DNA of 64,000 bases from Bifidobacterium subtile (lineage in GTDB: Bacteria; Actinomycetota; Actinomycetes; Actinomycetales; Bifidobacteriaceae): contig NZ_JGZR01000005.1 of NCBI RefSeq assembly GCF_000741775.1, forward strand, positions 182,116-246,115, read 5' to 3'. A program made the position numbers and the translations under genes. Shown here piece by piece: positions 9,665 to 19,734 of this stretch. The notes under the pieces were generated by a model, which searched no databases, was not told the DNA's origin, and saw only the letters and a program-made list of their open reading frames with translations. How positions within the stretch are numbered: the first letter of the stretch is position 1; the number at the start of each line of letters is the position of its first letter.

Positions 9665-9753
9665 CTCAGCCCCGATGTGCGAGCCGGCCCATTTGCCAAG
9701 ATCGCCCCGTCCGCGTCAGCGCCCGAAGCCCTCCATACGCATCAGCATGCGTC

Positions 9754-10356
9754 TCAGACCAGCGACGCGCCAAGCGCCTTGATGCGTTCAAGCTGCACGG
9801 CGGCGGCATCGCGCTTGTCGTGGTCGCTGTCTCCCATGCTGAGATTGTCGACGTAGACGAGGTCCACGTCGCTCACGCCGCAGTATTTGGTGAAGGTCTG
9901 CGCGCAGATCTGATTGCGCAGCGCGGCGTCGACACCGTCCGATTCATACCATTGCCGCGAGCCGCCGGTGAGCGCGATCACGCGCACCTTCTTGCCCGCG
10001 AGTGCAAGCGGCTTGCTGGTGGCGGCATCGTAGGCGAAGCCTCGGCAGATGACCCGGTCGAAGAAGCCCTTCATCATCGCCGGCATGGTGTACCAGTACA
10101 CCGGAAAGACGAGCGCGATGACGTCAGCCTCCGCCAGCTTGCTTTGCACCGGCGCCACGTCGGCGGGCATCGGCGCTTGGCCGAGATAGTGCGCACGGTC
10201 CGCAGCGCCATAGCTCGGATTGAAACCGATCGCGTACAGATCGAGCACCTCCGCCTTTGCGCCGTGCCCACGTGCGCCCGCCGCAAATGCTTCGCCGGCC
10301 GCGGCGGTGAGCGAAGCGGGCTCCGGATTGCTGGTAATGACAAGAACGTTGCTCAT
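9754..10356 (-). CDS. Flavodoxin-fold NAD(P)H quinone oxidoreductase
   Basis: About 200 aa, a member of the NQO/MdaB/KefF-like flavodoxin fold family. It starts VLVITSNPEPASLTAA, the FMN-phosphate loop, and carries the family signature VFPVYWYTMPAMMKGFFDRV. Reaction: two-electron reduction of quinones by NAD(P)H in the cytosol. The start could be ATG at 10356 or GTG two codons upstream; neither has a clear site. The gene converges with the ATP-grasp gene and is followed upstream by the AsnC regulator on the same strand about 200 bases away. Confidence 0.82.
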   Translation of the reverse strand: MSNVLVITSNPEPASLTAAAGEAFAAGARGHGAKAEVLDLYAIGFNPSYGAADRAHYLGQAPMPADVAPVQSKLAEADVIALVFPVYWYTMPAMMKGFFDRVICRGFAYDAATSKPLALAGKKVRVIALTGGSRQWYESDGVDAALRNQICAQTFTKYCGVSDVDLVYVDNLSMGDSDHDKRDAAAVQLERIKALGASLV

Positions 10357-10555
10357 ACCCACATTGTTCAGCAGCTTGAGGACAGTTAAAAAAATATACG
10401 CATATCATACGCAATAATTCAATGCATCCCGACTGGGGCAAGAGAGGATCTTCCCCAACAAACGTGGATGCTGGGCGTCATCACGACGCGCGATGAATAC
10501 GATGCTCAACAGTCGCATAGCGACTGAGGCCGAGTCACAGCACGTCTTAATCCCC

Positions 10556-11620
10556 CTAATCCGAATCCTCCGGATCCGCAATGCCCAAGGTCGCGATGCC
10601 GGCGCCATCGCCGTCGCGCATGCGCAGCCCATCTTCGTTCAGCCACTCGTGCAGATGCACCGGGGTACGCATCACGATGGAGGTGTCTACGACGTCTATG
10701 GCCAGCTGCTGCGTCAGCGCCGTTTTCAGCCGCTCGAGGTCCTCCAGGCTTTTCAGCCATGCCGCCAGGGCGATGTCGCAGCTGCCCACGATGGCGGTCG
10801 CCAGCCTCGTTTCAGGCATGGCCGCAAGGCTTTTCAGCGTTTTGGGCACCTGCCCGGCAGCTGTTTTGATGAACAGCCACGCGTAGACCGGCGTGCGCGA
10901 GAGAATCCTGGCGATTCCCGTGCGCAGTACGATATCGCCCTCGGCGAGCGACGAGCCGAGGCAGTCGCGCGCCCGCTGCGATGTCATGCCGGTGTAGCGC
11001 GCCAGCGACTCCATGCTCATGCGAGGGTCGTGCCTGAGCGCCGAAGCGATCAGGTCGCGCTCGCTCCGCTCGGGCTTGCGCTGCACGGCGAGGCCGCGCT
11101 CGCTCTGGCTTTTCTGGTATTGCGCCAGCTGTCGGATCTCGGCTGGAGAGAGGACGTTGAGCCGCCAGGTGCGCGCATCGAAGGTCAGCCGGTTCGAGGT
11201 GACGAGCTGCGTGCGCATGCTCACCACTTGAGGAAGCAGCCGCATGCGTTCGATCGCATACCGCTCCAGTTCCTGGAGATCCTCGCACATCACCGTCAGC
11301 AGCAGATCGCGCGCCCCGGTGGTCAGGTCGATGGTGAGAACCTCCTTGTCATAGGCAAGGCTGCGGGCGACGGCATGCACTTGGGAGGGCGGGCAGGATA
11401 GTTCGAGCAGAGCGCTCGCCCTTGCCGCATTGCCGGAAAGATACGCCCCTATCCACGCGATGCCGCAGCGCTCCAATCGCGCCCAGTGCCTGGCAAGAGT
11501 GACGGGGTCCTGCCCCAGCACCGAGCCCAGCACCGACCATGGGACCCGGGGCGATATCTGCAACGCATTGATCAGACGATATTCATCATCCGATACGGCA
11601 ATCCGTGATGTATCCCGCAT
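10556..11620 (-). CDS. Double-domain Lrp/AsnC-family transcriptional regulator
   Basis: A 354-aa regulator built from two AsnC units in tandem: a winged helix at about residues 8-60 and ligand (RAM) domain at 70-150, then a second helix-turn-helix near 195-245 and second RAM domain to about 330. Single-unit members bind amino acids and form octamers; duplicated forms are common in actinobacteria. ATG at 11620 seems leaderless: a TATATT box ends eight bases upstream and no Shine-Dalgarno is present. It faces the DUF3100 permease and M20 amidohydrolase genes across 170 bases and probably regulates them. Confidence 0.85.
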   Translation of the reverse strand: MRDTSRIAVSDDEYRLINALQISPRVPWSVLGSVLGQDPVTLARHWARLERCGIAWIGAYLSGNAARASALLELSCPPSQVHAVARSLAYDKEVLTIDLTTGARDLLLTVMCEDLQELERYAIERMRLLPQVVSMRTQLVTSNRLTFDARTWRLNVLSPAEIRQLAQYQKSQSERGLAVQRKPERSERDLIASALRHDPRMSMESLARYTGMTSQRARDCLGSSLAEGDIVLRTGIARILSRTPVYAWLFIKTAAGQVPKTLKSLAAMPETRLATAIVGSCDIALAAWLKSLEDLERLKTALTQQLAIDVVDTSIVMRTPVHLHEWLNEDGLRMRDGDGAGIATLGIADPEDSD

Positions 11621-11791
11621 GTACACAGAATATATGCCCGAATTCCTTCACGGCAATGTATTCGTTACATCAGTTAACATTCGACCGCCTATGTTTCACC
11701 AGTATCGTTCAGCAACTCGAAACGGTATCCACCCAGCCCGAATGCCCATGAGGCATCTCCGCCCGAAAGACTCCAATCCAAGGAGGACACC

Positions 11792-13141
11792 ATGTCAGCA
11801 GCGCAAACCGAGCCGGCAGCGCTTAACGCCCCAGATACGCCTCAAACCAAGCGCGGATCGACATCCAAGGCCGTTCTTATCGTCAGCGTCATCGTGCTGC
11901 TCATAGCAGCGGCATCGCAGATCGCCGGGCCATTGGTCATCCCTGTCGGATCATCCATCAAGGTCACATTGCTCCCCATGCTTTGAGGACTGGTCATCGG
12001 AACAGTGGTATCCGCGCAGAAATTCAGGCCGTTCAGCGAGCGTGACGTCGCCATTGCGCAGAAGATCATGGATGTGGCGGTGCTGCTGCTTACCGCGCGC
12101 CTCGCCTTCACCATGGGGCCGAGCATCATGCTGCTGGTGCACGCCGGACCGGCGCTGCTGCTGCAGGAACTGGGGCACATGTTCGCCACGATCCTGCTCG
12201 CGCTGCCGCTGGCAGTACTGCTGCGTATGGGGCCGGCCACCATCGGCGCGACCTTCTCCATCGACCGCGAGGGATCCTTCGCCATGGTCAGCGAGCGATA
12301 CGGCTCCGGCTCGCCGCAATACCAAGGCGTGCTCACTATGTACATCTTCGGCACGCTGTTCGGCACCATCCTCGTCGGCCTGATCGCATCCGTCACCAGC
12401 CAGCTGCACATCTTCAACCCGCTCGTACTCGCCATGGGCGCCGGCGTGGGATCCGGATCGATGATGGCCGCGGCCACCGGCGCTATCACCGCAGAGCATC
12501 CTGACATGGCGAACGAAGTGCTGGCGATGGCCGCGACTTCGAATGTCATCACCGGCCTCATCGGCGTGTACGTCGGCGTGTACGTCGCGCTGCCGCTTGC
12601 GCAAAAGCTTTACAACATGCTCGCTCACGACAATGTCCGCCCAATCAGCAAGGAAGTCGCCGCTTCGCCTTCCGCCACGGCCGAGAAAGTATCCGCAAGT
12701 TCGGTTTCGCTGCCGACCTGGGCCATTTTCATCATTCTGGTCGTCATCGGCATCCCGATCACCGCCATCGCCACCAAATCCTTCACCTATCAGCTCGTGA
12801 TCGGCTACCTGCTGGTCGCAGGACTCGCCGCCGCCGGCATGGCACTGTCGAAGCTCACTCGAGCCAAGGTTCCCGCGATGGTCATGATCGTCACGCTCGG
12901 CGTCATCATCAGCTCCCCGATTAGCCCGATTGCGAAATGGGTGACGGCCATGACCACCCCGGTCGACTTCCTGTCCATCTGCACGGTCGTCCTGTCCATC
13001 GCCGGCCTGACCGTCGGCACCAAGCTGTCGCTGCTCAAGGGACTCGGCTGGAAGATCATCCCAGTAGGCCTCGTATCGGTCGCCGCATCGTATCTGCTGT
13101 CGGTATGCGTGGCCGAGCTGGCTTTGGGCCTGTGGAGCTGA
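11792..13141 (+). pseudogene. DUF3100 permease interrupted by in-frame TGA
   Basis: One continuous frame of 449 codons with a single TGA at 11984-11986, exactly where VTLLPML continues as GLVIG; a Trp (TGG) is the obvious ancestral codon. Without the stop it encodes a DUF3100 family membrane protein with about ten helices and a Gly-rich loop near GAGVGSGSMMAAATG. An AAGGAGG site precedes the ATG at 11792. Translation could restart at GTG 12005, but that removes the first helix. DUF3100 proteins are putative permeases frequently paired with M20 amidohydrolases, as here. Either a fresh nonsense mutation, a base error, or readthrough. Confidence 0.7.
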
Positions 13142-13150
13142 AAACGAGCC

Positions 13151-13198
13151 GAAGACGCCGGCTGTCTCGCTGCTATATTCGAGGCGGCCGGCGTCTTC
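13151..13198 (+). terminator. GC-rich hairpin after DUF3100 gene
   Basis: A 12-bp perfect stem (arms 13151-13162 and 13187-13198) with a 24-base loop directly follows the permease gene. It lacks a T-run, so it may be a weak or rho-assisted terminator, or may stabilise the upstream message before the amidohydrolase gene. Confidence 0.5.
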
Positions 13199-13324
13199 CT
13201 GTCTCGTGAGATGCTGGTTGGCATCAGACACCGCCGACCCAATAATCTTCAATCTTCAATCTTCAACGCAACGCAGTAATCAACAATCATCACCATAACG
13301 CAGCATAACGAGGGAAATACAAGC

Positions 13325-14545
13325 ATGGAAGCGCAAGCAGCGGAAGCGGCAGAATCTGCGATCAAGCAAGCCGTGGAGGCCAACAAGGCAGAGCTTGTGG
13401 AACTCAGCCACACGATTCACGAGATGCCGGAACTCTCCTTCGAGGAGCACAAAACGTCGGCACTCGTCGAGGACTTCCTCGAACGGCACGACTTCTCGGT
13501 CGAACGCGGCACCTACGACATGTCCACCGCATTCACGGCGACCTACGGCTCCGGCCCATTCAACGCCATGATCTGCGCCGAATATGACGCGCTGCCCGAC
13601 GTGGGCCATGCCTGCGGGCACAACGTCATCGCCGCCATGTCGCTCGGCGCGGCGCTCGCCTTGCAGCCTTTGGCCGATGAATTGGGCCTCACCATCACCG
13701 TGCAGGGCACCCCGGCCGAGGAGCACGGCGGCGGCAAGGCCATACTGATCGAACGCGGCGCGTGGGAGGATGCGACCATCTCACTTATGGCCCACGGCGC
13801 TCCCGGCACGTACGACATCGCCTGCGAAAACACCAGTTCGCGCTCCGTGGATCGCTTCGACATCACCTACAAGGGCCTCGCCGCGCACGCCGACGCCTAC
13901 CCGACCAAAGGCATCAACACCATGAGCGCCGCCACCGTAGCGCTGACCGCCATCGGCCTGCTGCGCCAGCAAATGGCCGATGACGTGCATATCAACTCCT
14001 ATATCTCCCACGGCGGCAGCGCGACGAACATCATCCCCGACACCACTGTGGTGCGCATCGAAGTGCGCTCGAAAGCCAACGAGGAGCTGGAACGGTGCGT
14101 CGACATGGTGATGCGCTGCTTCGAAGCGGGAGCGGTGGCCACTGGCTGCACCTGGGCCAAGCAGCGCGCCGAGCCGCGATACGAGGCGCTGCACCAGGAT
14201 CCTGTGCTCTCCGAGGCATGGGACGCTGGGCTCAGGGGCACGGGCAGGGTGGTCGACGGCACGATTGAGGCCGGAGGCGGGTCGACCGATATGGGCAACG
14301 TCTCGCAGGTGGTTCCCGCCATTCACCCGGCCATCGCCATCCTCGGTTCAAGTGCGTCGCAGCACACCTACCAGTTCGCGAAGGATGCCATGACTCCCGC
14401 CGCAGACCAGACCTGCCTGGACGGCGCTATCGCTCTGGCGCAGACCGTTGCCACGGCAGCTTCGGGCGACAATCGCGAGCACTTCCTCGCCCAGCAGCGC
14501 AGCCGCAGGCCCGGTTCCACGAAAGTGCCCGCTGGTATGGAGTGA
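13325..14545 (+). CDS. M20-family amidohydrolase/metallopeptidase
   Basis: A 406-aa two-domain zinc hydrolase of the M20D (AbgB/PM20D2-like) type. Metal-binding elements are visible: EYDALPDVGHACGHN (His-Asp), GTPAEEHGGG with the catalytic Glu pair, and the late SQHTY histidine. The lid domain starts near FDITYKGLAAHADAYP. Family members cleave acyl-amino acids or p-aminobenzoyl-glutamate and dipeptides. A GAGGG site precedes the ATG. Its position behind the DUF3100 permease suggests that the two import and cleave one amide substrate, under the divergent AsnC regulator; substrate remains inferred. Confidence 0.85.
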   Translation: MEAQAAEAAESAIKQAVEANKAELVELSHTIHEMPELSFEEHKTSALVEDFLERHDFSVERGTYDMSTAFTATYGSGPFNAMICAEYDALPDVGHACGHNVIAAMSLGAALALQPLADELGLTITVQGTPAEEHGGGKAILIERGAWEDATISLMAHGAPGTYDIACENTSSRSVDRFDITYKGLAAHADAYPTKGINTMSAATVALTAIGLLRQQMADDVHINSYISHGGSATNIIPDTTVVRIEVRSKANEELERCVDMVMRCFEAGAVATGCTWAKQRAEPRYEALHQDPVLSEAWDAGLRGTGRVVDGTIEAGGGSTDMGNVSQVVPAIHPAIAILGSSASQHTYQFAKDAMTPAADQTCLDGAIALAQTVATAASGDNREHFLAQQRSRRPGSTKVPAGME

Positions 14546-14594
14546 TGCGCGGGCTTCTCGCGTTGCGCTGTGCATGGTTTGCCGATTCGTACGG

Positions 14595-14816
14595 GTATCT
14601 GCGTTATCTGTAGCGCTAATTTGGTCTTGCGGAGGTCTATCTGCGTTGTGTGAGGCGTTATTTCCTTGGCACCCCGAGTATCGTTGGCCGAAAATGGCGG
14701 TTTTTGACCACCTGGTACTCGGTTCCCCGAGAATTAACGCCTCACACAACGCAGATAGACCTCTGCAGCACCCTAATAACGCCACACACAAGCAAGATAC
14801 ATGATTGGCGAAGGCC
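14595..14816. repeat. Palindromic intergenic repeat element (copy A)
   Basis: A GC-balanced element of about 220 bases with a perfect 29-bp inverted repeat (14632-14660 and 14735-14763) that begins GAGGTCTATCTGCG. The 74-base loop holds a second inverted pair, CCGAGTA / TACTCGG. Flanking shorter copies of the ATCTGCGTTATCTGTAGCG motif lie outside. The whole element, including the trailing GATTGGCGAA, is repeated with good similarity at 34,818-35,059. It could form a large cruciform or RNA hairpin. No coding potential is seen. Confidence 0.8.
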
Positions 14817-14831
14817 TACAGACGCATTCTG

Positions 14832-14862
14832 AACAGCCCTCGGGCATTATTTGAGGGCTGTT
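14832..14862 (-). terminator. Hairpin downstream of the SNF2 helicase gene
   Basis: Perfect 10-bp stem, arms 14832-14841 and 14853-14862 (AACAGCCCTC and its complement), with an 11-base loop, located 80 bases past the stop codon of the minus-strand helicase gene. No strong T-run follows, so efficiency is uncertain. Confidence 0.5.
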
Positions 14863-14944
14863 CTGATACGTATTCGGCAATCATCCATAAAGTCAGGATA
14901 TTGCGGCTTTGCCGCTAGCTGTTGGGCTAGCCAGCAGCCGGCAG

Positions 14945-17900
14945 CTAGCCCAGCAGCGCCAGCAGATCGTCCTTGGTGAGCCGGGAGACGGCCGCGCCGG
15001 ATGACGACGCCGAATCGACGAAGCGTGAGGCCAAGTCGCTTTTGGACTGCTGCAGGGCGAGGATGCGCTCTTCGATGGTGTCCTTGGCGACGATCTGGTA
15101 GACGTTGACATCCTGCGTCTGGCCGATGCGGTGGGCGCGGTCGGTGGCCTGATCCTGCGCGGCGGCGTTCCACCACGGGTCGGCGTGCACCACGACGCAG
15201 GCCCCGGTCAGATTCAGCCCCGTGTTGCCGGCCTTGAGCGAGATGAGGAACACCGGCGTATCGTCGCGGTTGAACTGGTCGACCAGCTCGACGCGGCGCT
15301 TCTTCAGTGTGGCGCCCGTGATGACGTCATAGTTCACGCCGTCCGCGCGCAGACGTTCGGCAATCAGGTCCAGATAGCTCGTGAACTGCGAGAAAATGAG
15401 CATCTTGCGCCCCGCATCCTGGCAGCTTGACACCAGCTCCTCGATGGCATCGAGTTTGGCGGATGGGACTTCGCGGGACTTCCTGCCCGATGCTGTTGAG
15501 CTCGCCGAAGCCGCCAACTCGCGTTTCGCAGTTGCCTCCTGCGATTCCTCAAGCGTGCGGGCCGGCATACCCCAGGCCTTTGCATTCGCCTCGACTTCAT
15601 TCTCGCCCACATTGGAGTACAGCAGTCTCGGGTCGCAGCAGGCTTGCCGCAGCCGTGTGAGCTGCGCGAGAATCTGAATCTTGCCGGTGGCGAATTCGAT
15701 GTCGCGCTGCTTGAGCAGCGTCGCGCGCAGTCGCTGCTCAAGCGCCGCGTACAAATGCCGCTGCTCGCCTTCCAGCGGCACGGCGATGACGTTCTCGATC
15801 TTGTCGGGCAGATCCTTGAGCACATCCGCCTTGAGCCGGCGCAGAATGAACGGCCCCACGAAGGCCTGCAGCTTGCCTTGCGCCTCCTCGTCGTCGCTCA
15901 GAATAGGCATTTCGAAGCGCTCGCGGAAGTGCGCGTACGATCCCAGAATGCCGGGCATCAGGAAATCGAAGATGCTCCACAGCTCCGAGAGCCGATTCTC
16001 TATGGGCGTGCCGGTGAGCGCGAAGCGGTGACGGGTGTTCACGGAGCGCACGGCCTTCGAAGCCTTGGTCGCATGATTCTTGATGTATTGCGCCTCGTCC
16101 AGCACCATGCAGAAGCATTCGAGCCCCCGGTAGTCTGCAATATCACGACGCAGCATATCGTATGACGTGATAAGCACATCGGGAACGCGGTCAATGCGGT
16201 CGGGCTGCGGCACAGTTCGTGCTCCTTGCCAGCCGGCGGCCGAGGCGGCGCTGGCATCGGCATCGGCATCGCCAGCGCCGGCGCCGGCGATATCGACGAC
16301 ACTGGCGATACTGGCGCCGCCCGCTGTCTCACCGAACACCATGTCGTTCGACGCAGCGGCATCGGCTGCGGCTGCGGGATACGCATCACGGTCATACGTG
16401 TTGCCGTCACTGGCAATGCCGTCACCTGCAACGCTCAACGCCCTCTTAGCCCCTGCTACGGCGTTGGCTCGTCGGGATTGCGCAATGCCGGCATACCGCG
16501 CCTTGGCCTCGTCAAGCATGGCACGTCGCGAGGCCTTATTACCTGCGACAGCCAGCACATTCAATTCGGGCGCGAATCGCTCGCATTCCGCCGCCCAGTT
16601 GTAGACCAGCGACGCCGGGCACACGATGAGGCTCGGGCCTGCCTTGCGGCTCTCCTCACGCCTCGCCACCAAGAGCGATAGCAGCTGCACGGTCTTGCCC
16701 AGACCCATCTCATCGGCCAGAATGCCGCCGAAGCCCTTGTCGCACACCGCGCTCAGCCACCGGAATCCCTCAGCTTGATATGGCCTGAGCACCTCGCGCA
16801 GCGACTCGGGCACTTGATAGGTCTTCGGGTCGATCACCCGCAGCTCGTCGAGGTAGTCCTTGAATCCCTCGGATTTGTCGGCATCATCCACTTGATGATC
16901 GAGATAGTAGGCCTCGTAGGCGGGCACCGCCACCGAGCCCTTGTCAAAGGCCGAAGCGGAAAGCCCCAGATCAGAAGCAAGCTCGTCGACAGCGCCGGCG
17001 TCCACATCGCGCATGTCGATGAAAGCCCCGTTGCGCAGGCGGTGGAAGCGGCGGCGTTTGCGATAGCTGTTGAGCAGCGCAGGCACGTCATCAGGATCGA
17101 TTTCGTCGGCGATCGGTGATATCTCAACCAATCCGGAACGCAGCGACAGCCCGACCTTGATATTCGGCCGCGGGGCTGACGTCAGTCCGTCGAAGGACGG
17201 CGTCGAGAATACAGAGCCGAGCGAGCGCAGCACCGGCAATCCCTCGCTGATGAGCTTGTAGATCGCCTCGTCATTGTTCTCCGGCAGGAACGCGATATTG
17301 CCCTGCGGCATGGGGAAGTAGTGGCGCACCGCCTCGACGGCAAGCCGTTCGCTCTGCCGGTCACGCGCCACGCCATCGGTGACGCCATCCGCAGGGATGC
17401 CGTCGAACACGTGGAATCGCTGCTCGCCGTACCGCGCCTGCACATCGCAGGTGATCCCACCCACGGAGCGGTCGCGATCGAGATAGATTTCGATCTGGCA
17501 CGGCTCGGGCTTGCGTTGCAGCAGCTCAGCAGGCAGGCGCACGCGCAGGCCGTCATGAAGATGGCCGGCACGGTCCTCATCCTTGCCGGTGATGCCTATG
17601 CTGTTGGCGTCGCCAACGCCGTTTGCTCCGTCAACGGCGTGCTTGGCAGCCGGCCCGCCGACAGGTCCGTAGTCGGCAAGTCCGGCAGCATGGCCGTCAT
17701 CACGCCCATCGACCGGGTCCTCCCGACCGGCTCTGGTCAGCGTCTTGCTGTGATCTTCCGCCGCCACAGCATTGTCAGCAGCATCGTCCTCAACTGCATC
17801 AAGGAACGGCAGCACCGTGCGCGAAAACGCCTCCACATCATCCTGCGCGAGGAAAAGCTCGCCTTCCTCGCCGTTGCCGCACAGGGTCTGCGCGAGTTTT

Positions 17901-19531
17901 CGATTGCGGTAGAACGCCTCCGAGCAACGATATATGGTCACATGCGCATCGGTCTGAGTATGGGAGAACATGCCGTCAACAGCATCGCCGGCGCCACCGC
18001 CGCCCTCACGCACCATCACATAGCGCGAATGGCTTCCCGCCACCACGTCCTCGATGGATCGCGTGTGGCGGATCACGAAGCCCGTGGGCCCAGGCGTTTC
18101 GTTTTCTCGCGCATGCTTCGCCGGCATCGTGCCACGCATTGCGCTGCCCGATCCGGCGGTCCTGCCTGCACGGGCCGCCTGCGTTGCGCGTGTCGACGGC
18201 ACGCTGTTCGACGTTGACAGCGCCGCCTCCAGCCGCCTTGTCGCCGCCGCTGACGCCAATGACGCCGATGCCGATGCCGATGCCGGCTGCTCCAGCTCGG
18301 GCGGCTTCGCCCCGCCGGCGCACACGATGTGCAGCCCCAGATCAGGGTCGCCGTTCTTGACTCGCGCAAACGTGGCGTGGGTGAACCACACGCCGCGCGG
18401 GACGTACCCGACTGCGCGGTCCTCGACGTCCTCGCTAACGTCCCGCCCGCCGGAACCGGCAGCCCGCCCGGCCTTCGACGTGCGCCGAGAGAAGACCTCT
18501 GCATTCTGATGAGCCTTATCCGCAGCCGCAGCGTCTTCGACATACAGATCGAGGATATCGGCGATTTCGTCATCGGAAAGCGTCATATCGCCGCCGCCCG
18601 TTTCGGAAGACATGCTGCGGCGCACCACTCCTCCCACGCTGCGACGGATGTCAACGGCACGTCCGAGCACCGCGAGCATCCGGCGCGAGCGCTCATCGAA
18701 GGAATCTATGGTGTGCACGAAGGCGAGCTTCTTGCCATAGGTCACCGGCTCGTTCTGGCGCACCGACTGCAGCAGCGAGCCGATATCCTTGATGACGTAT
18801 GACGCGGAACGGCTTGGCGCGGCGATGCGCAAGCGCAGATACCATGCGCCCATCGATCGGCCGATGGTCGGACGCAGCGCCACGCTGCCGATGGGCATAT
18901 GCTGCATCGCCGCCGAAGCAGCCGTCGGCCTCTTTTTGGCCGATGCCGCCTCGCCATTCACTGTTTTCAGGAGCGCAAGATGGCGTTTTCTGGCCTGCTC
19001 CTGCATCTCGCGATCCTGCTTGCCCATGAAGGTCTTCAGCAGGCGCGTGGTGTCATGCGTCGGCGAGCGCCGCAGCGGCCCGCCCTGCAGCTCGAAGAGG
19101 CCGGAATCCTCGTTGTACTGCATGATCACAGCGATCACATGTTTGCAGATCGCTCCGTAGCGGCCGAAAGCCGGGCACGTGCAATCAGCGTCGCTCACCT
19201 CGTCATTCTGCTCGTCGACGACCACGCTGACTTCGTAATCATCGCTGTAACCATCGGCGCTGTCCACATAGGCCGAAAGCAGCAGCCCGTTCGGCGTCTC
19301 CTCATCATCGGCGACGGACATGTCGTGCATGCGGCCGCTGGATATGACCTCGTAGGCGCGGTAATACGCCGACCCGCCCAACTGCTTGAGTCTGCGGTCG
19401 GATATGATCTCCTGTGCGCCATAGGCGATGCCGTCGTCGTCCCCATCGAAGCCGGACTCGTCATCATCGTAGGCGCCGTACCCGCCTTCGCGGCCGGTGC
19501 GCGACCCGTATACCGAGGCATGCCAATCCAA
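14945..19531 (-). CDS. SWIM zinc-finger SNF2-family DNA helicase, unusually long
   Basis: A 1528-aa Swi2/Snf2 ATPase. An N-terminal SWIM zinc finger (CTC...CKH, about residues 116-131) is followed by an SNF2-associated region, helicase motif I ADEMGLGKT near residue 940, DEAQ near 1143, LTGTPIENR, and the C-terminal helicase lobe ending in the arginine-finger motif ATDRAHRIGQT near 1440. Bacterial relatives are usually around 1000-1100 aa; extra length comes from Ala/Asp/Gly-rich low-complexity blocks near 330-500, 590-650 and between motifs I and II. The start is TTG at 19531 behind an AGGAGG site. Likely role: DNA translocation in repair or transcription. Confidence 0.9.
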   Translation of the reverse strand: MDWHASVYGSRTGREGGYGAYDDDESGFDGDDDGIAYGAQEIISDRRLKQLGGSAYYRAYEVISSGRMHDMSVADDEETPNGLLLSAYVDSADGYSDDYEVSVVVDEQNDEVSDADCTCPAFGRYGAICKHVIAVIMQYNEDSGLFELQGGPLRRSPTHDTTRLLKTFMGKQDREMQEQARKRHLALLKTVNGEAASAKKRPTAASAAMQHMPIGSVALRPTIGRSMGAWYLRLRIAAPSRSASYVIKDIGSLLQSVRQNEPVTYGKKLAFVHTIDSFDERSRRMLAVLGRAVDIRRSVGGVVRRSMSSETGGGDMTLSDDEIADILDLYVEDAAAADKAHQNAEVFSRRTSKAGRAAGSGGRDVSEDVEDRAVGYVPRGVWFTHATFARVKNGDPDLGLHIVCAGGAKPPELEQPASASASASLASAAATRRLEAALSTSNSVPSTRATQAARAGRTAGSGSAMRGTMPAKHARENETPGPTGFVIRHTRSIEDVVAGSHSRYVMVREGGGGAGDAVDGMFSHTQTDAHVTIYRCSEAFYRNRKLAQTLCGNGEEGELFLAQDDVEAFSRTVLPFLDAVEDDAADNAVAAEDHSKTLTRAGREDPVDGRDDGHAAGLADYGPVGGPAAKHAVDGANGVGDANSIGITGKDEDRAGHLHDGLRVRLPAELLQRKPEPCQIEIYLDRDRSVGGITCDVQARYGEQRFHVFDGIPADGVTDGVARDRQSERLAVEAVRHYFPMPQGNIAFLPENNDEAIYKLISEGLPVLRSLGSVFSTPSFDGLTSAPRPNIKVGLSLRSGLVEISPIADEIDPDDVPALLNSYRKRRRFHRLRNGAFIDMRDVDAGAVDELASDLGLSASAFDKGSVAVPAYEAYYLDHQVDDADKSEGFKDYLDELRVIDPKTYQVPESLREVLRPYQAEGFRWLSAVCDKGFGGILADEMGLGKTVQLLSLLVARREESRKAGPSLIVCPASLVYNWAAECERFAPELNVLAVAGNKASRRAMLDEAKARYAGIAQSRRANAVAGAKRALSVAGDGIASDGNTYDRDAYPAAAADAAASNDMVFGETAGGASIASVVDIAGAGAGDADADASAASAAGWQGARTVPQPDRIDRVPDVLITSYDMLRRDIADYRGLECFCMVLDEAQYIKNHATKASKAVRSVNTRHRFALTGTPIENRLSELWSIFDFLMPGILGSYAHFRERFEMPILSDDEEAQGKLQAFVGPFILRRLKADVLKDLPDKIENVIAVPLEGEQRHLYAALEQRLRATLLKQRDIEFATGKIQILAQLTRLRQACCDPRLLYSNVGENEVEANAKAWGMPARTLEESQEATAKRELAASASSTASGRKSREVPSAKLDAIEELVSSCQDAGRKMLIFSQFTSYLDLIAERLRADGVNYDVITGATLKKRRVELVDQFNRDDTPVFLISLKAGNTGLNLTGACVVVHADPWWNAAAQDQATDRAHRIGQTQDVNVYQIVAKDTIEERILALQQSKSDLASRFVDSASSSGAAVSRLTKDDLLALLG

Positions 19532-19734
19532 AAACCGTTACCTCCTCATCTGCCGCAGGCGTGCGGCGGGTATCGTATATATGGTCTGTCTGTATTTATT
19601 GATTAATTTATTGATTATGCATTCCTGCAGTGTTTTTGCTGCGTTGTTTTTTTGCCGCAGTATTTTTGCCGCAGTATTCAGTATTCTTGCCACAGCGTTT
19701 TCGATTCGCAGGCACTTCCAAAGCATTTCCAGGC

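Noticed and set aside
11951..13252. Long minus-strand frame (433 codons) opposite the DUF3100 gene.
   Set aside because: Asp/Arg/Gly/His/Gln-rich shadow of a GC-rich membrane-protein gene; the plus strand encodes a coherent family.
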